Shown here: positions 35,115 through 44,316 of the stretch, in pieces
Numbering within the stretch: position 1 is the stretch's first letter
Layout: each line of letters opens with the position of its first letter
Assembly (NCBI RefSeq): GCF_017876675.1
Contig: NZ_JAGIOI010000001.1
Coordinates: 930,001-994,000 of the forward strand
DNA length: 64,000 bases
Direction: 5' to 3'
Source: Arthrobacter stackebrandtii
Lineage (GTDB): Bacteria > Actinomycetota > Actinomycetes > Actinomycetales > Micrococcaceae
Notes under the pieces: model-generated
What the model was told of the DNA's origin: nothing
Databases searched by the model: none
Seen by the model: the letters and a program-made list of their open reading frames with translations, nothing else
Program-made: the position numbers and the translations under genes

Positions 35115-36305
35115 ATGTCAAATGTGGTCTCGCTACAGCTCCCCCCCGGAACCAAACAACCCTCACACGCGGATGTCGTCATCATCGGTGGAGGCATCAT
35201 GGGAACCAGCATCGCATTTCATCTTGCCGAAGCCGGTGTTCGCAACATAGTAATTGTTGACCGGTCCGAGCTCGGAGCAGGGTCATCCTCGAAGCCGCTC
35301 GGCGGCGTGAGAGCAACATTTTCAGACCCCGCCAACATAGTCTTGGGCCAACGTAGCCTCGCCGCGTTTGACACTTTCCAGCAACGCTTCGCTACGGACA
35401 TTGGTTTGCGCAAGGTCGGATACCTCTTCCTGTGCCGCAGTGAGTCAGAAATGCTGGACTGCGAGCGAAGCACCATCATCCAAAACGGTCTGGGCGGGGA
35501 CAGTCGAATGGTTTCCCCCGCTGAAGCAATAGGGATCAACCCCTTCTTGAGCCAGGACGCACTCATGGGCGCTTCCTACTCACCTAATGACGGATTTGCC
35601 GAGCCCGGGAAGGTCGTAAGGGCATACGCCGATGCGGCGGCCGCCCTTGGCGTGCGCATTCTTGAACACACGGAAGTCATGGATGTCGGCACGACCGGCG
35701 CAAGCATAAGTTCAGTGACCACTAATCGCGGCACTATTAGGACAGAAGCAGTAATTTGTTGCGCCGGCGCCTGGTCTCGCCGCATTGGTGCAATGGCTGA
35801 CGTCAGTCTCCCTGTAGTACCGTTGCGGCGCCAGATCGGCATCACCCGTCAAATGAGCACCCCCATGCCCACCGTGCCGTTCACGTTGGACCTGTCGACC
35901 ACCATGTACTTCCACAACTACCGCAACGGCATGCTGCTCGGCATCTCCAACACCAACCAGGAGCCTGGGTTTGACCGGGACTTCACACATGAATGGCTGC
36001 CCGAATTTACTGCTGCAGCCCGAGTGTGTGCGCCTGCACTGGCTGAACCGGATCTTGAAGGTGGATGGGCCGGGCTATATGAGAACACTCCCGATCACAA
36101 CGCACTCATCGGCACGTCTCAGTCCGTCGAAGGGTTCTACTACGCCACCGGATTCTCCGGCCATGGATTCCTGCAAGGACCTGCAGTTGGGGAACTTATT
36201 CGAGACCTCTATCTAGGCCGGGAATCCTTCATGGACCACACATCGTTTTCCGCAGAACGCTTCGAAACGGCCGAGCATCGCATTCAAGAAGTCCACATCA
36301 TTTAG
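35115..36305 (+). CDS. FAD-dependent oxidoreductase (DAO family), candidate L-pipecolate oxidase
   Basis: A 396-residue D-amino-acid-oxidase/sarcosine-oxidase-like flavoprotein. The dinucleotide fold is ADVVIIGGGIMGTSIAFHLAEAG (19-41), followed by GAGSSSKPLGGVRATF, and the C-terminal FAD motif is GFYYATGFSGHGFLQGPAVG. Members oxidise secondary or primary amines such as sarcosine, proline and pipecolate. It begins an operon with 2-oxoadipate and ALDH7 enzymes, which makes L-pipecolate to piperideine-6-carboxylate the best guess (the role of AmaA in Pseudomonas). CAGGATG precedes the ATG. Another cyclic or N-methyl amino acid cannot be excluded. Confidence 0.82.
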   Translation: MSNVVSLQLPPGTKQPSHADVVIIGGGIMGTSIAFHLAEAGVRNIVIVDRSELGAGSSSKPLGGVRATFSDPANIVLGQRSLAAFDTFQQRFATDIGLRKVGYLFLCRSESEMLDCERSTIIQNGLGGDSRMVSPAEAIGINPFLSQDALMGASYSPNDGFAEPGKVVRAYADAAAALGVRILEHTEVMDVGTTGASISSVTTNRGTIRTEAVICCAGAWSRRIGAMADVSLPVVPLRRQIGITRQMSTPMPTVPFTLDLSTTMYFHNYRNGMLLGISNTNQEPGFDRDFTHEWLPEFTAAARVCAPALAEPDLEGGWAGLYENTPDHNALIGTSQSVEGFYYATGFSGHGFLQGPAVGELIRDLYLGRESFMDHTSFSAERFETAEHRIQEVHII

Positions 36306-36368
36306 AGCGGGACCCGTGACACCCGGCAATCTAATATCATCAGCAAATTTATCGAAAGGAACCATGCA

Positions 36369-37769
36369 ATGACTGCCCTTGAAACGTGGGAGCTTCGAGC
36401 CGAGTTCGCTAGTCGGCTCTCCATCATGTACGGGCAGGAAGTGCCTGCCTACAACACGCTCGTCGATGTTTCCACGGAAGTGAATGAAGCCTATGTCGCC
36501 AAACATGGCGCCGAAGCTGAACGGTTGGGCAGCATTTCACGCGTCACGGCCGAGCGCCATGGTGCCATCCGCGTAGGATCACCGAAGGAAATGGCCCAGG
36601 TTGCTCGCATCTTTGCAGCTTTTGGCATGTACCCGGTGGGGTTCTATGACCTTCGCGACGCATCCTCAAGTTCAGTGCCTGTTATTTCGACGGCGTTCCG
36701 GCCCATTGACAAGGACGAGCTGGCAAGGAATCCGTTCCGCGTCTTCACGTCCATGCTTGCAGCGGAGGATCCGAGATTCTTTGACTCTGAGGTGCGCGCC
36801 GAGCTGGCCGAATTCATCGGGGCACGCAACCTGTTTGGAGAGGACCTGCTGACCCTGGCCGACAAGGCCACGGCCAGTGCCGGGCTTGACCCGGACGACG
36901 CGGAGAGACTGCTCGACCTTGCCACCGCCGCCTTTGAACTCTCGGGTGAGCCCGTGGACTACGAGTGGTACAAGAAGCTGGAAGCCATCTCGGCTGTGGC
37001 CTCCGACATCGGCGGCGTTTCCACAACACACATCAACCACCTCACGCCACGTGTCTTGGACATCGACGATCTCTACGAGCGCATGCAGGCCCGCGGAATT
37101 ACGATGATCGATGAAATCCAAGGGCCACCGAACTGGGGTGGACCGGACGTCCTCCTTCGCCAAACTTCCTTTCGGGCACTAGGCGAAAATCGAGTATTCC
37201 GGTACGCAGACGGTTCCACCGATGAAGGCGAACTGCGGGTGCGCTTCGGCGAAGTTGAGGCACGCGGCATTGCCCTGACAGTGGGCGGGCGCGACCTCTA
37301 TGACCGTATGGTGGCCGAGTCTGATGCCAGGCTCGCAGCAGCCCCCGAAGGCACGACCCGCGTCGAGGCAGCCGCCATGGTGTGGGCCGAGAACCTTCCG
37401 CTCACCGAGAAAGAGCTGGCCTTGCAGGGCCTGGCCTATTTCACCTACGGGCTCGATGAAGGGCAGCTGCGCCAAAAGGATTTGGCCAGCCCGGTCACCT
37501 TGGCCAGCCTGGTCGAAGCCGGTATTGCTGTGCCGGAACCAATCGTTTATGAAGACTTCCTCCCCCGCTCCGCTGCGGGAATCTTCCAGTCAAATTTGAC
37601 CGAGGAAGGCTCCAAGGACGAAGAGCAGATCGGAACCAACTACGACATCCACCAGATGTCAAAGATTGTCGGGACGACGGTCCATGACCCCAACGATCTT
37701 TACCAACGCCAACAGGAGGACTCCATTGCGGCCCTCGCTAGTCGCCTCAACGTCACCATCACCCAGTAG
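36369..37769 (+). CDS. hglS: 2-oxoadipate dioxygenase/decarboxylase, HglS/YdcJ (DUF1338) family
   Basis: A 466-residue Fe(II) enzyme of the DUF1338 family, which in Pseudomonas putida turns 2-oxoadipate plus oxygen into D-2-hydroxyglutarate and CO2 in lysine breakdown. The metal and substrate residues are visible: His64 and Arg68 in ERHGAIRVG (the family pattern His then Arg four residues on), His221/His224 in TTHINHLTPRVLDIDDLY, and Glu295/Glu297 in RFGEVEARGIAL. The length is normal. GAAAGGAACC precedes the ATG. It lies between the FAD oxidase and an ALDH7-type dehydrogenase, exactly the neighbours a lysine/pipecolate pathway would need. Confidence 0.9.
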   Translation: MTALETWELRAEFASRLSIMYGQEVPAYNTLVDVSTEVNEAYVAKHGAEAERLGSISRVTAERHGAIRVGSPKEMAQVARIFAAFGMYPVGFYDLRDASSSSVPVISTAFRPIDKDELARNPFRVFTSMLAAEDPRFFDSEVRAELAEFIGARNLFGEDLLTLADKATASAGLDPDDAERLLDLATAAFELSGEPVDYEWYKKLEAISAVASDIGGVSTTHINHLTPRVLDIDDLYERMQARGITMIDEIQGPPNWGGPDVLLRQTSFRALGENRVFRYADGSTDEGELRVRFGEVEARGIALTVGGRDLYDRMVAESDARLAAAPEGTTRVEAAAMVWAENLPLTEKELALQGLAYFTYGLDEGQLRQKDLASPVTLASLVEAGIAVPEPIVYEDFLPRSAAGIFQSNLTEEGSKDEEQIGTNYDIHQMSKIVGTTVHDPNDLYQRQQEDSIAALASRLNVTITQ

Positions 37770-37818
37770 CCCCATCCACAAACCATCAAGACCAACCAAC
37801 CAACCGTAGGAGATCACG

Positions 37819-39348
37819 ATGCCTGAAACTCTGACCCAGACGTCCGAAATTGCAACAATGGTTCGAACCTCACTCGAAGCCTGCGGCGTCAATATTGATG
37901 CTCTCGGCGGCCCCCACGAGGCTTCTTCACCCCTCACCGGCGAAGTGCTGATGAACCTTCCGGTCAACTCGGCCACGGACATCCACACCATGATCGGGCA
38001 GGCCCACGAGGCGTTCAAAACGTGGCGCGATGTTCCGGCTCCGGTTCGCGGCAATCTGGTCAAACGCTGGGGTGAGCTGCTGACCGAGCACAAGGAAGAC
38101 CTGGCCAATATCGTGACCGCAGAGGCGGGTAAGATACGGTCTGAGGCCCTGGGCGAAGTGCAGGAAATGATCGACATCTGCGATTTCGCCGTCGGTCTTT
38201 CCCGCCAACTCTATGGCAAGACTATGCCGTCGGAGCGTCCAGGCCACCGACTGATGGAGACGTGGCACCCGCTCGGTGTCGTTGGCGTCATCTCCGCCTT
38301 CAATTTCCCCGTTGCCGTCTACTCCTGGAATACGGCGGTGGCCCTTGTCTGCGGCGACACCATTGTGTGGAAGCCGTCCGGGATGACGCTGCTCAGCGCG
38401 CTGGCAGCTGATGCCCTGCTGGCCCGTGCTGCGAAAGATGTTGGTGCGCCGGAGAATCTGCACAAGCTCGTCATGGCCGACCGCGATGGCGGGCAACTGA
38501 TTGTCGATGACCCCCGGGTTGCCCTGCTCTCCGCCACCGGGTCAGTCCGGATGGGGCAGGAAGTCGCCCCCCGGGTGGCACAGCGTTTCGGCCGCGCGCT
38601 CCTTGAACTGGGCGGTAACAACGCGGCCATCGTCACGCCGTCGGCCGACCTGGATCTGGCTTTGCGCGGGATCGTATTCGCCGCTGTTGGAACCGCCGGG
38701 CAGCGCTGCACATCAATGCGTCGCCTGATTGTCCACGAGTCGATTGTCGACGAACTGACGGCCAAACTGGTCGGCGCCTATGCGACGCTTCGCATCGGCA
38801 CTCCCCTGGATGAGGAGAACCTGATCGGCCCGCTGATCAACAAGGCCAGCTTCGAGGGAATGCAGAACGCCATCAAGGCGGCCCAGGATCAAGGCGGCAC
38901 TGTCCTGTGCGGTGGCCGCCGTGTCAACGCTGACGCCGAGCCCGGCGCCTACTATGTTGAACCGGCAATCGTGCGCATGCCCGCACAGACTGCCGTCGTC
39001 AAGGACGAAACGTTTGCACCACTGCTCTATGTCATGACCTACACCGATTTTGACGACGCCGTTGCCCTGCAAAATGATGTTCCGCAGGGACTGTCGTCCG
39101 CTGTGTTCACTAACGACCACGCCGAGGCTGAACGCTTTATGTCTGCCAGTGGCTCGGACTGTGGCATTGCCAATGTCAACATCGGCACCTCGGGAGCTGA
39201 GATTGGTGGGGCCTTCGGTGGCGAAAAGGAAACCGGTGGTGGTCGTGAGTCAGGCACCGACTCATGGAAGACCTACATGCGCCAGGCAACCAACACCGTC
39301 AACTTCTCAGGCCAGCTCCCGTTGGCCCAGGGCGTGAAATTCCTCTAG
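37819..39348 (+). CDS. aldehyde dehydrogenase, ALDH7/AmaB type (2-aminoadipate semialdehyde dehydrogenase)
   Basis: A 509-residue NAD-dependent aldehyde dehydrogenase. Key residues are Asn162 in SAFNFPVAVY, Glu263 in LLELGGNNAAIV and catalytic Cys297 in GTAGQRCTSMRR. The C-terminal NIGTSGAEIGGAFGGEKETGGGRESGTDSWK and the ending QGVKFL (split here by motif) are typical of antiquitin/ALDH7, which oxidises 2-aminoadipate semialdehyde, the open form of piperideine-6-carboxylate, to 2-aminoadipate. GTAGGAGATC precedes the ATG. It follows the HglS gene by 49 bases. Confidence 0.9.
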   Translation: MPETLTQTSEIATMVRTSLEACGVNIDALGGPHEASSPLTGEVLMNLPVNSATDIHTMIGQAHEAFKTWRDVPAPVRGNLVKRWGELLTEHKEDLANIVTAEAGKIRSEALGEVQEMIDICDFAVGLSRQLYGKTMPSERPGHRLMETWHPLGVVGVISAFNFPVAVYSWNTAVALVCGDTIVWKPSGMTLLSALAADALLARAAKDVGAPENLHKLVMADRDGGQLIVDDPRVALLSATGSVRMGQEVAPRVAQRFGRALLELGGNNAAIVTPSADLDLALRGIVFAAVGTAGQRCTSMRRLIVHESIVDELTAKLVGAYATLRIGTPLDEENLIGPLINKASFEGMQNAIKAAQDQGGTVLCGGRRVNADAEPGAYYVEPAIVRMPAQTAVVKDETFAPLLYVMTYTDFDDAVALQNDVPQGLSSAVFTNDHAEAERFMSASGSDCGIANVNIGTSGAEIGGAFGGEKETGGGRESGTDSWKTYMRQATNTVNFSGQLPLAQGVKFL

Positions 39349-39358
39349 TATCCGCACG

Positions 39359-39393
39359 GTGTCGGTGCTGGCATATCCTGCCGGCACCGACAC
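39359..39393 (+). terminator. strong hairpin between ALDH and dehydrogenase genes
   Basis: A 15-bp stem with one G-T pair (39359-39373 with 39379-39393) around TATCC, no T run. It may attenuate transcription or shield the upstream mRNA end inside the operon. Confidence 0.55.
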
Positions 39394-39450
39394 GGACCAC
39401 CCCGTTACCTACCCAATTACTTTGCGGCAACACATAAGGAGTATCCAGCG

Positions 39451-40590
39451 ATGGCCAGTCTGTTCGACATGATGGATGAATGGGGACCGGAAAAAATCGT
39501 TTCGGTCAGCGATTCAAAAACTGGAATGAAGGGCGTACTTGTCATTGACAACACCGCCCGCGGCATGGGCAAGGGTGGTACTCGCATGCAGCCGGGAGTC
39601 ACTGTCGAGGAAATTTCTCGGTTGGCCCGTGTCATGACGTGGAAGTGGGCTGGTGTCGACCTTTTCTTCGGGGGCGCCAAGGCCGGCATCCGGGCCGATC
39701 CCCATTCCCCTCACAAGGAAGCAATGCTCCGTTCATTCGTGAGGGCCCTCAGCAACGAAGTACCTTCCGAATACGTTTTTGGTCTGGACATGGGGCTGAC
39801 CGAGAACGACGCAGCCATCATCATTGATGAGCTCGGTGACCGCGGCGCCGCTGTGGGTACACCCTATGACTTAGGTGGTGTGCCCTACGACCAGTTGGGC
39901 ATTACCGGCTTTGGGGTCGCTGAAGTAACCGATGAGGCAGCGGCTACCATCGGACTCCAAGGCCAGAGGGTCGCCATTCAGGGCTTCGGTGCCGTCGGCC
40001 ATGCCGCCGCCTCCCGGCTGCACGAGCTGGACTACAGTGTTGTGTCCATTTCCACGGCAGAAGGCGCCTTGCACGACCCGGACGGCCTGGACATTCCGAA
40101 ACTTTTAGCGATGCGTTCCAGGCTTGGCGACGGCTTCGTGAAGGAGTTCCCGGAACTGGCCATCCCGATAGGCACCGAGTTGTTCGTGGATGCCGAGATC
40201 GCCATTCCTGCTGCTCTCCAAGATGTCATCAACGAGGCGAACGTTGGCGGGATCTCCGCCAAGCTTGTCGTGGAAGGTGCCAACCTTCCCACTAATGGCG
40301 CCGCACAGCAGGCTCTTCGCTCCGCATCCGTCACCGTGGTACCGGACTTCGTTGCCAACGCCGGCGGCGTCGTTAGTGCAGCGTTTGCGATGGAGGCCAG
40401 GTATTCGCCCTTCCGTCCCGAAACGGAACAAATCTTTACAACCGTATCCACGAAGCTCCGAGCCAACACGGTCACCGTCCTGGCCGAGGCCGACAGACTG
40501 AACTCGACCACACATGAGGCAGCCCGGTCCTTGGCACAGAGCCGTGTGCGCCGGGCAATGGAGCTCCGCGGCAAGCCCCTTCAGCACTAA
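39451..40590 (+). CDS. glutamate/leucine dehydrogenase-family enzyme, candidate 2-aminoadipate dehydrogenase
   Basis: A 379-residue amino-acid dehydrogenase of the Glu/Leu/Phe/Val family. The catalytic lysine region is FFGGAKAGI (Lys77) and the catalytic Asp is Asp113 in FGLDMGLTENDA; the NAD(P) site is VAIQGFGAVGHAAASRL (168-184). In ordinary members it interconverts glutamate and 2-oxoglutarate. Here no aminotransferase is present although the pathway needs 2-aminoadipate to be deaminated to 2-oxoadipate, so this enzyme may do that. AAGGAG precedes the ATG. Plain glutamate dehydrogenase is the conservative alternative. Confidence 0.88.
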   Translation: MASLFDMMDEWGPEKIVSVSDSKTGMKGVLVIDNTARGMGKGGTRMQPGVTVEEISRLARVMTWKWAGVDLFFGGAKAGIRADPHSPHKEAMLRSFVRALSNEVPSEYVFGLDMGLTENDAAIIIDELGDRGAAVGTPYDLGGVPYDQLGITGFGVAEVTDEAAATIGLQGQRVAIQGFGAVGHAAASRLHELDYSVVSISTAEGALHDPDGLDIPKLLAMRSRLGDGFVKEFPELAIPIGTELFVDAEIAIPAALQDVINEANVGGISAKLVVEGANLPTNGAAQQALRSASVTVVPDFVANAGGVVSAAFAMEARYSPFRPETEQIFTTVSTKLRANTVTVLAEADRLNSTTHEAARSLAQSRVRRAMELRGKPLQH

Positions 40591-40630
40591 TCTCCGCCCC
40601 ACCTCTGCAGGAAAAAGGAAAGCACCGCGC

Positions 40631-43498
40631 ATGAATATCGATCAGGTTGTCCGCGAATTGACCGCGGCCGTTGCAGGCATCGTGGACAGCAGCACGCGTC
40701 GGCGCGCGGAGTATTCAACGGATGCCTCGAACTACCGAGTGGTACCCCAGGTGGTAGTCATGCCCAAAGACGAGGACGACGTCGTCGCGGCCGTCAAGAT
40801 TGCCCGAAAGCACAGCCTGGCAATCACCGGTCGGGGTGGCGGCACGTCCTGCGCCGGCAATGCTGTCGGCCCCGGCATGGTGCTGGACTTCAGCAGATTC
40901 ATGAACCGGATCATCAGCATTGATCCTGACAGCAAGACCGCGGTTGTCCAGCCCGGCGTTATTCTCAGTGACTTGCAGCAGGCTGCAGCTGTCCACGGGC
41001 TGCGTTTTGGCCCCGATCCTTCAACGTCGGCACGGTGCACCATCGGAGGCATGATTGGCAACAACGCATGTGGCCCCCACGGCCTCTCGTATGGGAGAAC
41101 AGCTGACAATGTGCGCAACTTGCGCTGGCTGACGGGCTCCGGCCAAGTTGTCAGTCTGGGGTCGGGGAAGGACGCCACGGCGCAGATTCCAGGACTGGAT
41201 GAATTCATCCTCTCGAATCTGGAGGTACTCCGGCTGGAGTTCGGTCGGTTCGGCCGGCAAATCTCCGGCTACAGCCTCGAACACCTTCTCCCTGAAAATG
41301 GTCGGAATGTTGCGTCTGCCCTGACGGGCACGGAAGGAACCTGCGGCATCATTCTCGAGGCAGAGGTTCGATTAGTGGAACAGGCACCTGCCCCTGCCCT
41401 CGCCGTACTTGGATACCCTGATATGCCTGCAGCTGCGGATGCGGTCCCGCATTTGCTCCCACATCATCCTCTGGCGCTCGAAGGACTCGATGCCAAGCTT
41501 GTGAATGTCATCCGCACTGCAAAAGGCGAACAATCCGTCCCGAACATGCCAGCCGGCAACGGGTGGCTCATGGTGGAAATTGGCGGTGCAACCTCCGAAG
41601 AAGCCGTCGTCGCAGCCGAAAAGATGGTTCTGGATGCGGGCGCACTTGACTCGCTGATCCTCCCGGCCGGACCCGAGGCGAAGCGATTGTGGCAAATTCG
41701 GGCCGACGGTGCCGGTTTGGCAGGCCGAACCGCGGCAGGAAACCAGGCATGGCCGGGTTGGGAAGACTCAGCCGTCCCGCCTGAACATTTGGGCGACTAT
41801 CTGCGGGATCTTGAAGCTCTGATGGCCAGCGAGGACGTCTCAGGATTGGCATATGGCCATTTTGGCGACGGCTGTGTTCACGTTCGGATTGATTTCCCGT
41901 TAGACGGTGACACCGTGGTGATGCGGCGTTTCCTGACAGCGGCCGCGGGACTCGTTTCCAAATACGGCGGATCGCTATCTGGGGAACACGGTGACGGACG
42001 AGCCCGAGGCGAACTATTAAAAACCATGTATTCGAACAAAGCACTGGAGGCAATGGCGGGATTCAAGGCACTCTTCGACCTGCAGGACATCTTCAATCCA
42101 GGTGTGGTCGTCAACCCGGAACCATTCGACGCAAACTTGCGCCGACCCCAGGCCAATAACCTGTTGGCTTCCGACGGCTTTGCCTTCGCGCACGACGGCG
42201 GCAACATCGCCAATGCGCTCCACCGTTGCGTTGGAGTGGGTAAATGTCGTGCGGACCTGCGCCAAGAGGGAGGATTCATGTGTCCGTCGTACCTGGCGAC
42301 CAAGGACGAAAAGGACTCTACCAGGGGTCGTGCACGTGTCCTGCAGGAAATGCTCAACGGCGGTAGCGTGGACATGTCATGGAATTCTCCCGAGGTTCAT
42401 GACGCTCTTGACCTGTGCCTCAGCTGCAAGGCCTGCGCCAACGATTGCCCCACTGGCATCGACATGGCCATGTACAAATCCGAAGCTCTGCACCAGACCT
42501 ACAAGGGAAGACTGCGCCCCATCAGCCACTACACCCTTGGGCGGTTGCCTACATGGCTGGGCATGATCGGACCATTTGGACCCTTGCTCAACAAGGTTGC
42601 CTCCATTGGGGTCCTTCGCCGTACGATGCTCCGTCTGGCGGGAGCGGATCCCCGTAGAAGCCTGCCCACGTTTCCCAAGGCCCCCTTCCATTCCCTCAAG
42701 GAAGCCGCTCTCCCGGCGGAGGACGATTCCCGCCTCTCGGCTACCACAGCGACTAACCCCACATCCAGCGACGCAGCCCCAAAGGTACCCCGAGTCCTGC
42801 TCTGGGTGGATTCATTCTCCGACGCACTGAGCCCAGAGGTCCCGATTGCCGCCCTCAAAGTCCTTAAGGCCGCGGGGTGCGACATTGAGTTAGCGGGTCC
42901 TGGCGCCTGTTGCGGATTGACCCTCATCTCCACCGGACAATTGACCGCAGCCAAGGCCTCCCTGCGTAAGACCCTTGACGTTTTGCATCCCCACGTTGTG
43001 GACGGAAGGACAATTATAGGTCTTGAACCATCCTGCACGGCCGTGTTGCGCTCGGATTTGCTGGAACTGTTACCCGACGATGAGCGTACCCGGGCAGTTT
43101 CTGGGGCAACCAAGACAGTGTCGGAGTTCCTGACGTCCATCAACTGGTATCCGCCAACCAGTGGCGAGCGAATCGTCGCGCAGCCTCACTGTCATCAACA
43201 CGCTGTCATGAGATATGGCAAGGATCTGGAATTGTTGGAATCCATGGGCTGCGATGTCGAAGCTTCCAATGGCTGCTGCGGTCTCGCTGGAAACTTCGGG
43301 ATGGAAAAGGGCCACTACGACGTTTCTGTTGCGATCGCAGAACAGGGGATCCTAGCCAAGATATCAAGCGAACCCGATCGTTCGATCGTTGCTGATGGAT
43401 TTTCCTGTCGAACGCAGGTGAGCGATCTGGCCGGTCTGGAGTCTCGACACATCGTCCAGGTCATCGCCCAAGCTCTCGACAACTCACGCGTTGACTGA
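40631..43498 (+). CDS. FAD-linked oxidase with FeS domain, probable D-2-hydroxyglutarate dehydrogenase (YdiJ type)
   Basis: A 955-residue fusion: FAD-binding PCMH domain (VMPKDEDDVVAAVKIARKH, GRGGGTSCAGNAVG), FAD-oxidase C domain with GHFGDGCVHVRIDF and SGEHGDGRARGEL, then a ferredoxin-like 2x[4Fe-4S] part (CVGVGKCRADL and CLSCKACANDCPTG) and two CCG modules (PGACCGLTL, SNGCCGLAGNFGMEKGHYD). This is the YdiJ/D2HGDH architecture, at the usual length of about 950-1000 residues. It would oxidise D-2-hydroxyglutarate from the HglS reaction to 2-oxoglutarate and pass electrons to quinone. The ATG at 40631 has AAAAGGAAAG upstream. Confidence 0.9.
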   Translation: MNIDQVVRELTAAVAGIVDSSTRRRAEYSTDASNYRVVPQVVVMPKDEDDVVAAVKIARKHSLAITGRGGGTSCAGNAVGPGMVLDFSRFMNRIISIDPDSKTAVVQPGVILSDLQQAAAVHGLRFGPDPSTSARCTIGGMIGNNACGPHGLSYGRTADNVRNLRWLTGSGQVVSLGSGKDATAQIPGLDEFILSNLEVLRLEFGRFGRQISGYSLEHLLPENGRNVASALTGTEGTCGIILEAEVRLVEQAPAPALAVLGYPDMPAAADAVPHLLPHHPLALEGLDAKLVNVIRTAKGEQSVPNMPAGNGWLMVEIGGATSEEAVVAAEKMVLDAGALDSLILPAGPEAKRLWQIRADGAGLAGRTAAGNQAWPGWEDSAVPPEHLGDYLRDLEALMASEDVSGLAYGHFGDGCVHVRIDFPLDGDTVVMRRFLTAAAGLVSKYGGSLSGEHGDGRARGELLKTMYSNKALEAMAGFKALFDLQDIFNPGVVVNPEPFDANLRRPQANNLLASDGFAFAHDGGNIANALHRCVGVGKCRADLRQEGGFMCPSYLATKDEKDSTRGRARVLQEMLNGGSVDMSWNSPEVHDALDLCLSCKACANDCPTGIDMAMYKSEALHQTYKGRLRPISHYTLGRLPTWLGMIGPFGPLLNKVASIGVLRRTMLRLAGADPRRSLPTFPKAPFHSLKEAALPAEDDSRLSATTATNPTSSDAAPKVPRVLLWVDSFSDALSPEVPIAALKVLKAAGCDIELAGPGACCGLTLISTGQLTAAKASLRKTLDVLHPHVVDGRTIIGLEPSCTAVLRSDLLELLPDDERTRAVSGATKTVSEFLTSINWYPPTSGERIVAQPHCHQHAVMRYGKDLELLESMGCDVEASNGCCGLAGNFGMEKGHYDVSVAIAEQGILAKISSEPDRSIVADGFSCRTQVSDLAGLESRHIVQVIAQALDNSRVD

Positions 43499-44316
43499 CT
43501 GAACACTTCGAAGGAATCAACCCTTGCCATTTCGAGTGGACAGGAGTCCAATTCAGGTTCCTACCGCAAGTCGTTTTCAAGGTCGAGTTTGCGCTCGCGT
43601 CTATTTTGGGTCCGTCGGCGTACTAATCGGCAGTGGTCTCGAATTCTGTTAGGAATGATAGGGCGATTAAATTGGCGTGGCAGAAATACGGTTTCGGGCT
43701 GCAGTGCATTGGGAAAACCCGCGTGCTGATCGGAGACAAGTTCGCTCGCACGGAGGCGCGGAACAACGGCGCCAGGCATGTCCACGGTCTACTGTCGGAT
43801 ATGGAGCACAAGACCTCTTAGCCCCTGTCCGAGGGGTGCCCGGCAGGGTACCCCAGATATGATGCAGCGGCTGCTCTCGACGACCGACTGCGGCCGGGCG
43901 CAATCCGCAACGCCCTGTTCGGCTACATGAAAAAGCACCCGGGCGCCCTGCAGGCACTCTTGGCAATTCAAGAAATCCGTCTCCTGAAAAGGGAACCCCG
44001 TCGGCTGGAATCGCCAGCCAAAATTTAAGCGCCACAATGCGGGCGAAAACTGCCTGATCGACTGTTCCTGCCTAGGCTTGCCGGCCCGGCGCATATTCCT
44101 GGATGGGGCACGCTGGCGAATACCGAAATGAATGACGCGGCGCGCCGCAAACGGGCGGAGGTTCCGGTGGATCGGGTGATGTCCACCAGGCCATCCTTGC
44201 TGCTGAAATGATTGGCCATGCTCTGGGTGCCGGAGTTGAGGCCGAATGGGAAACCGGGGTCACCGTCCAGCATGCCGGGCTGCACCGTTTGGAATCCCCG
44301 GAGGCATGTGTTTAGC
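43499..44316. other. intergenic, degraded coding fragments
   Basis: No intact gene. A plus-strand stretch at about 44172-44315 encodes GSGDVHQAILAAEMIGHALG and more before a TAG, and another at about 43850-44028 encodes NALFGYMKKHPGALQALLAI; both read like pieces of proteins cut by stops. I do not recognise either. Confidence 0.45.
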
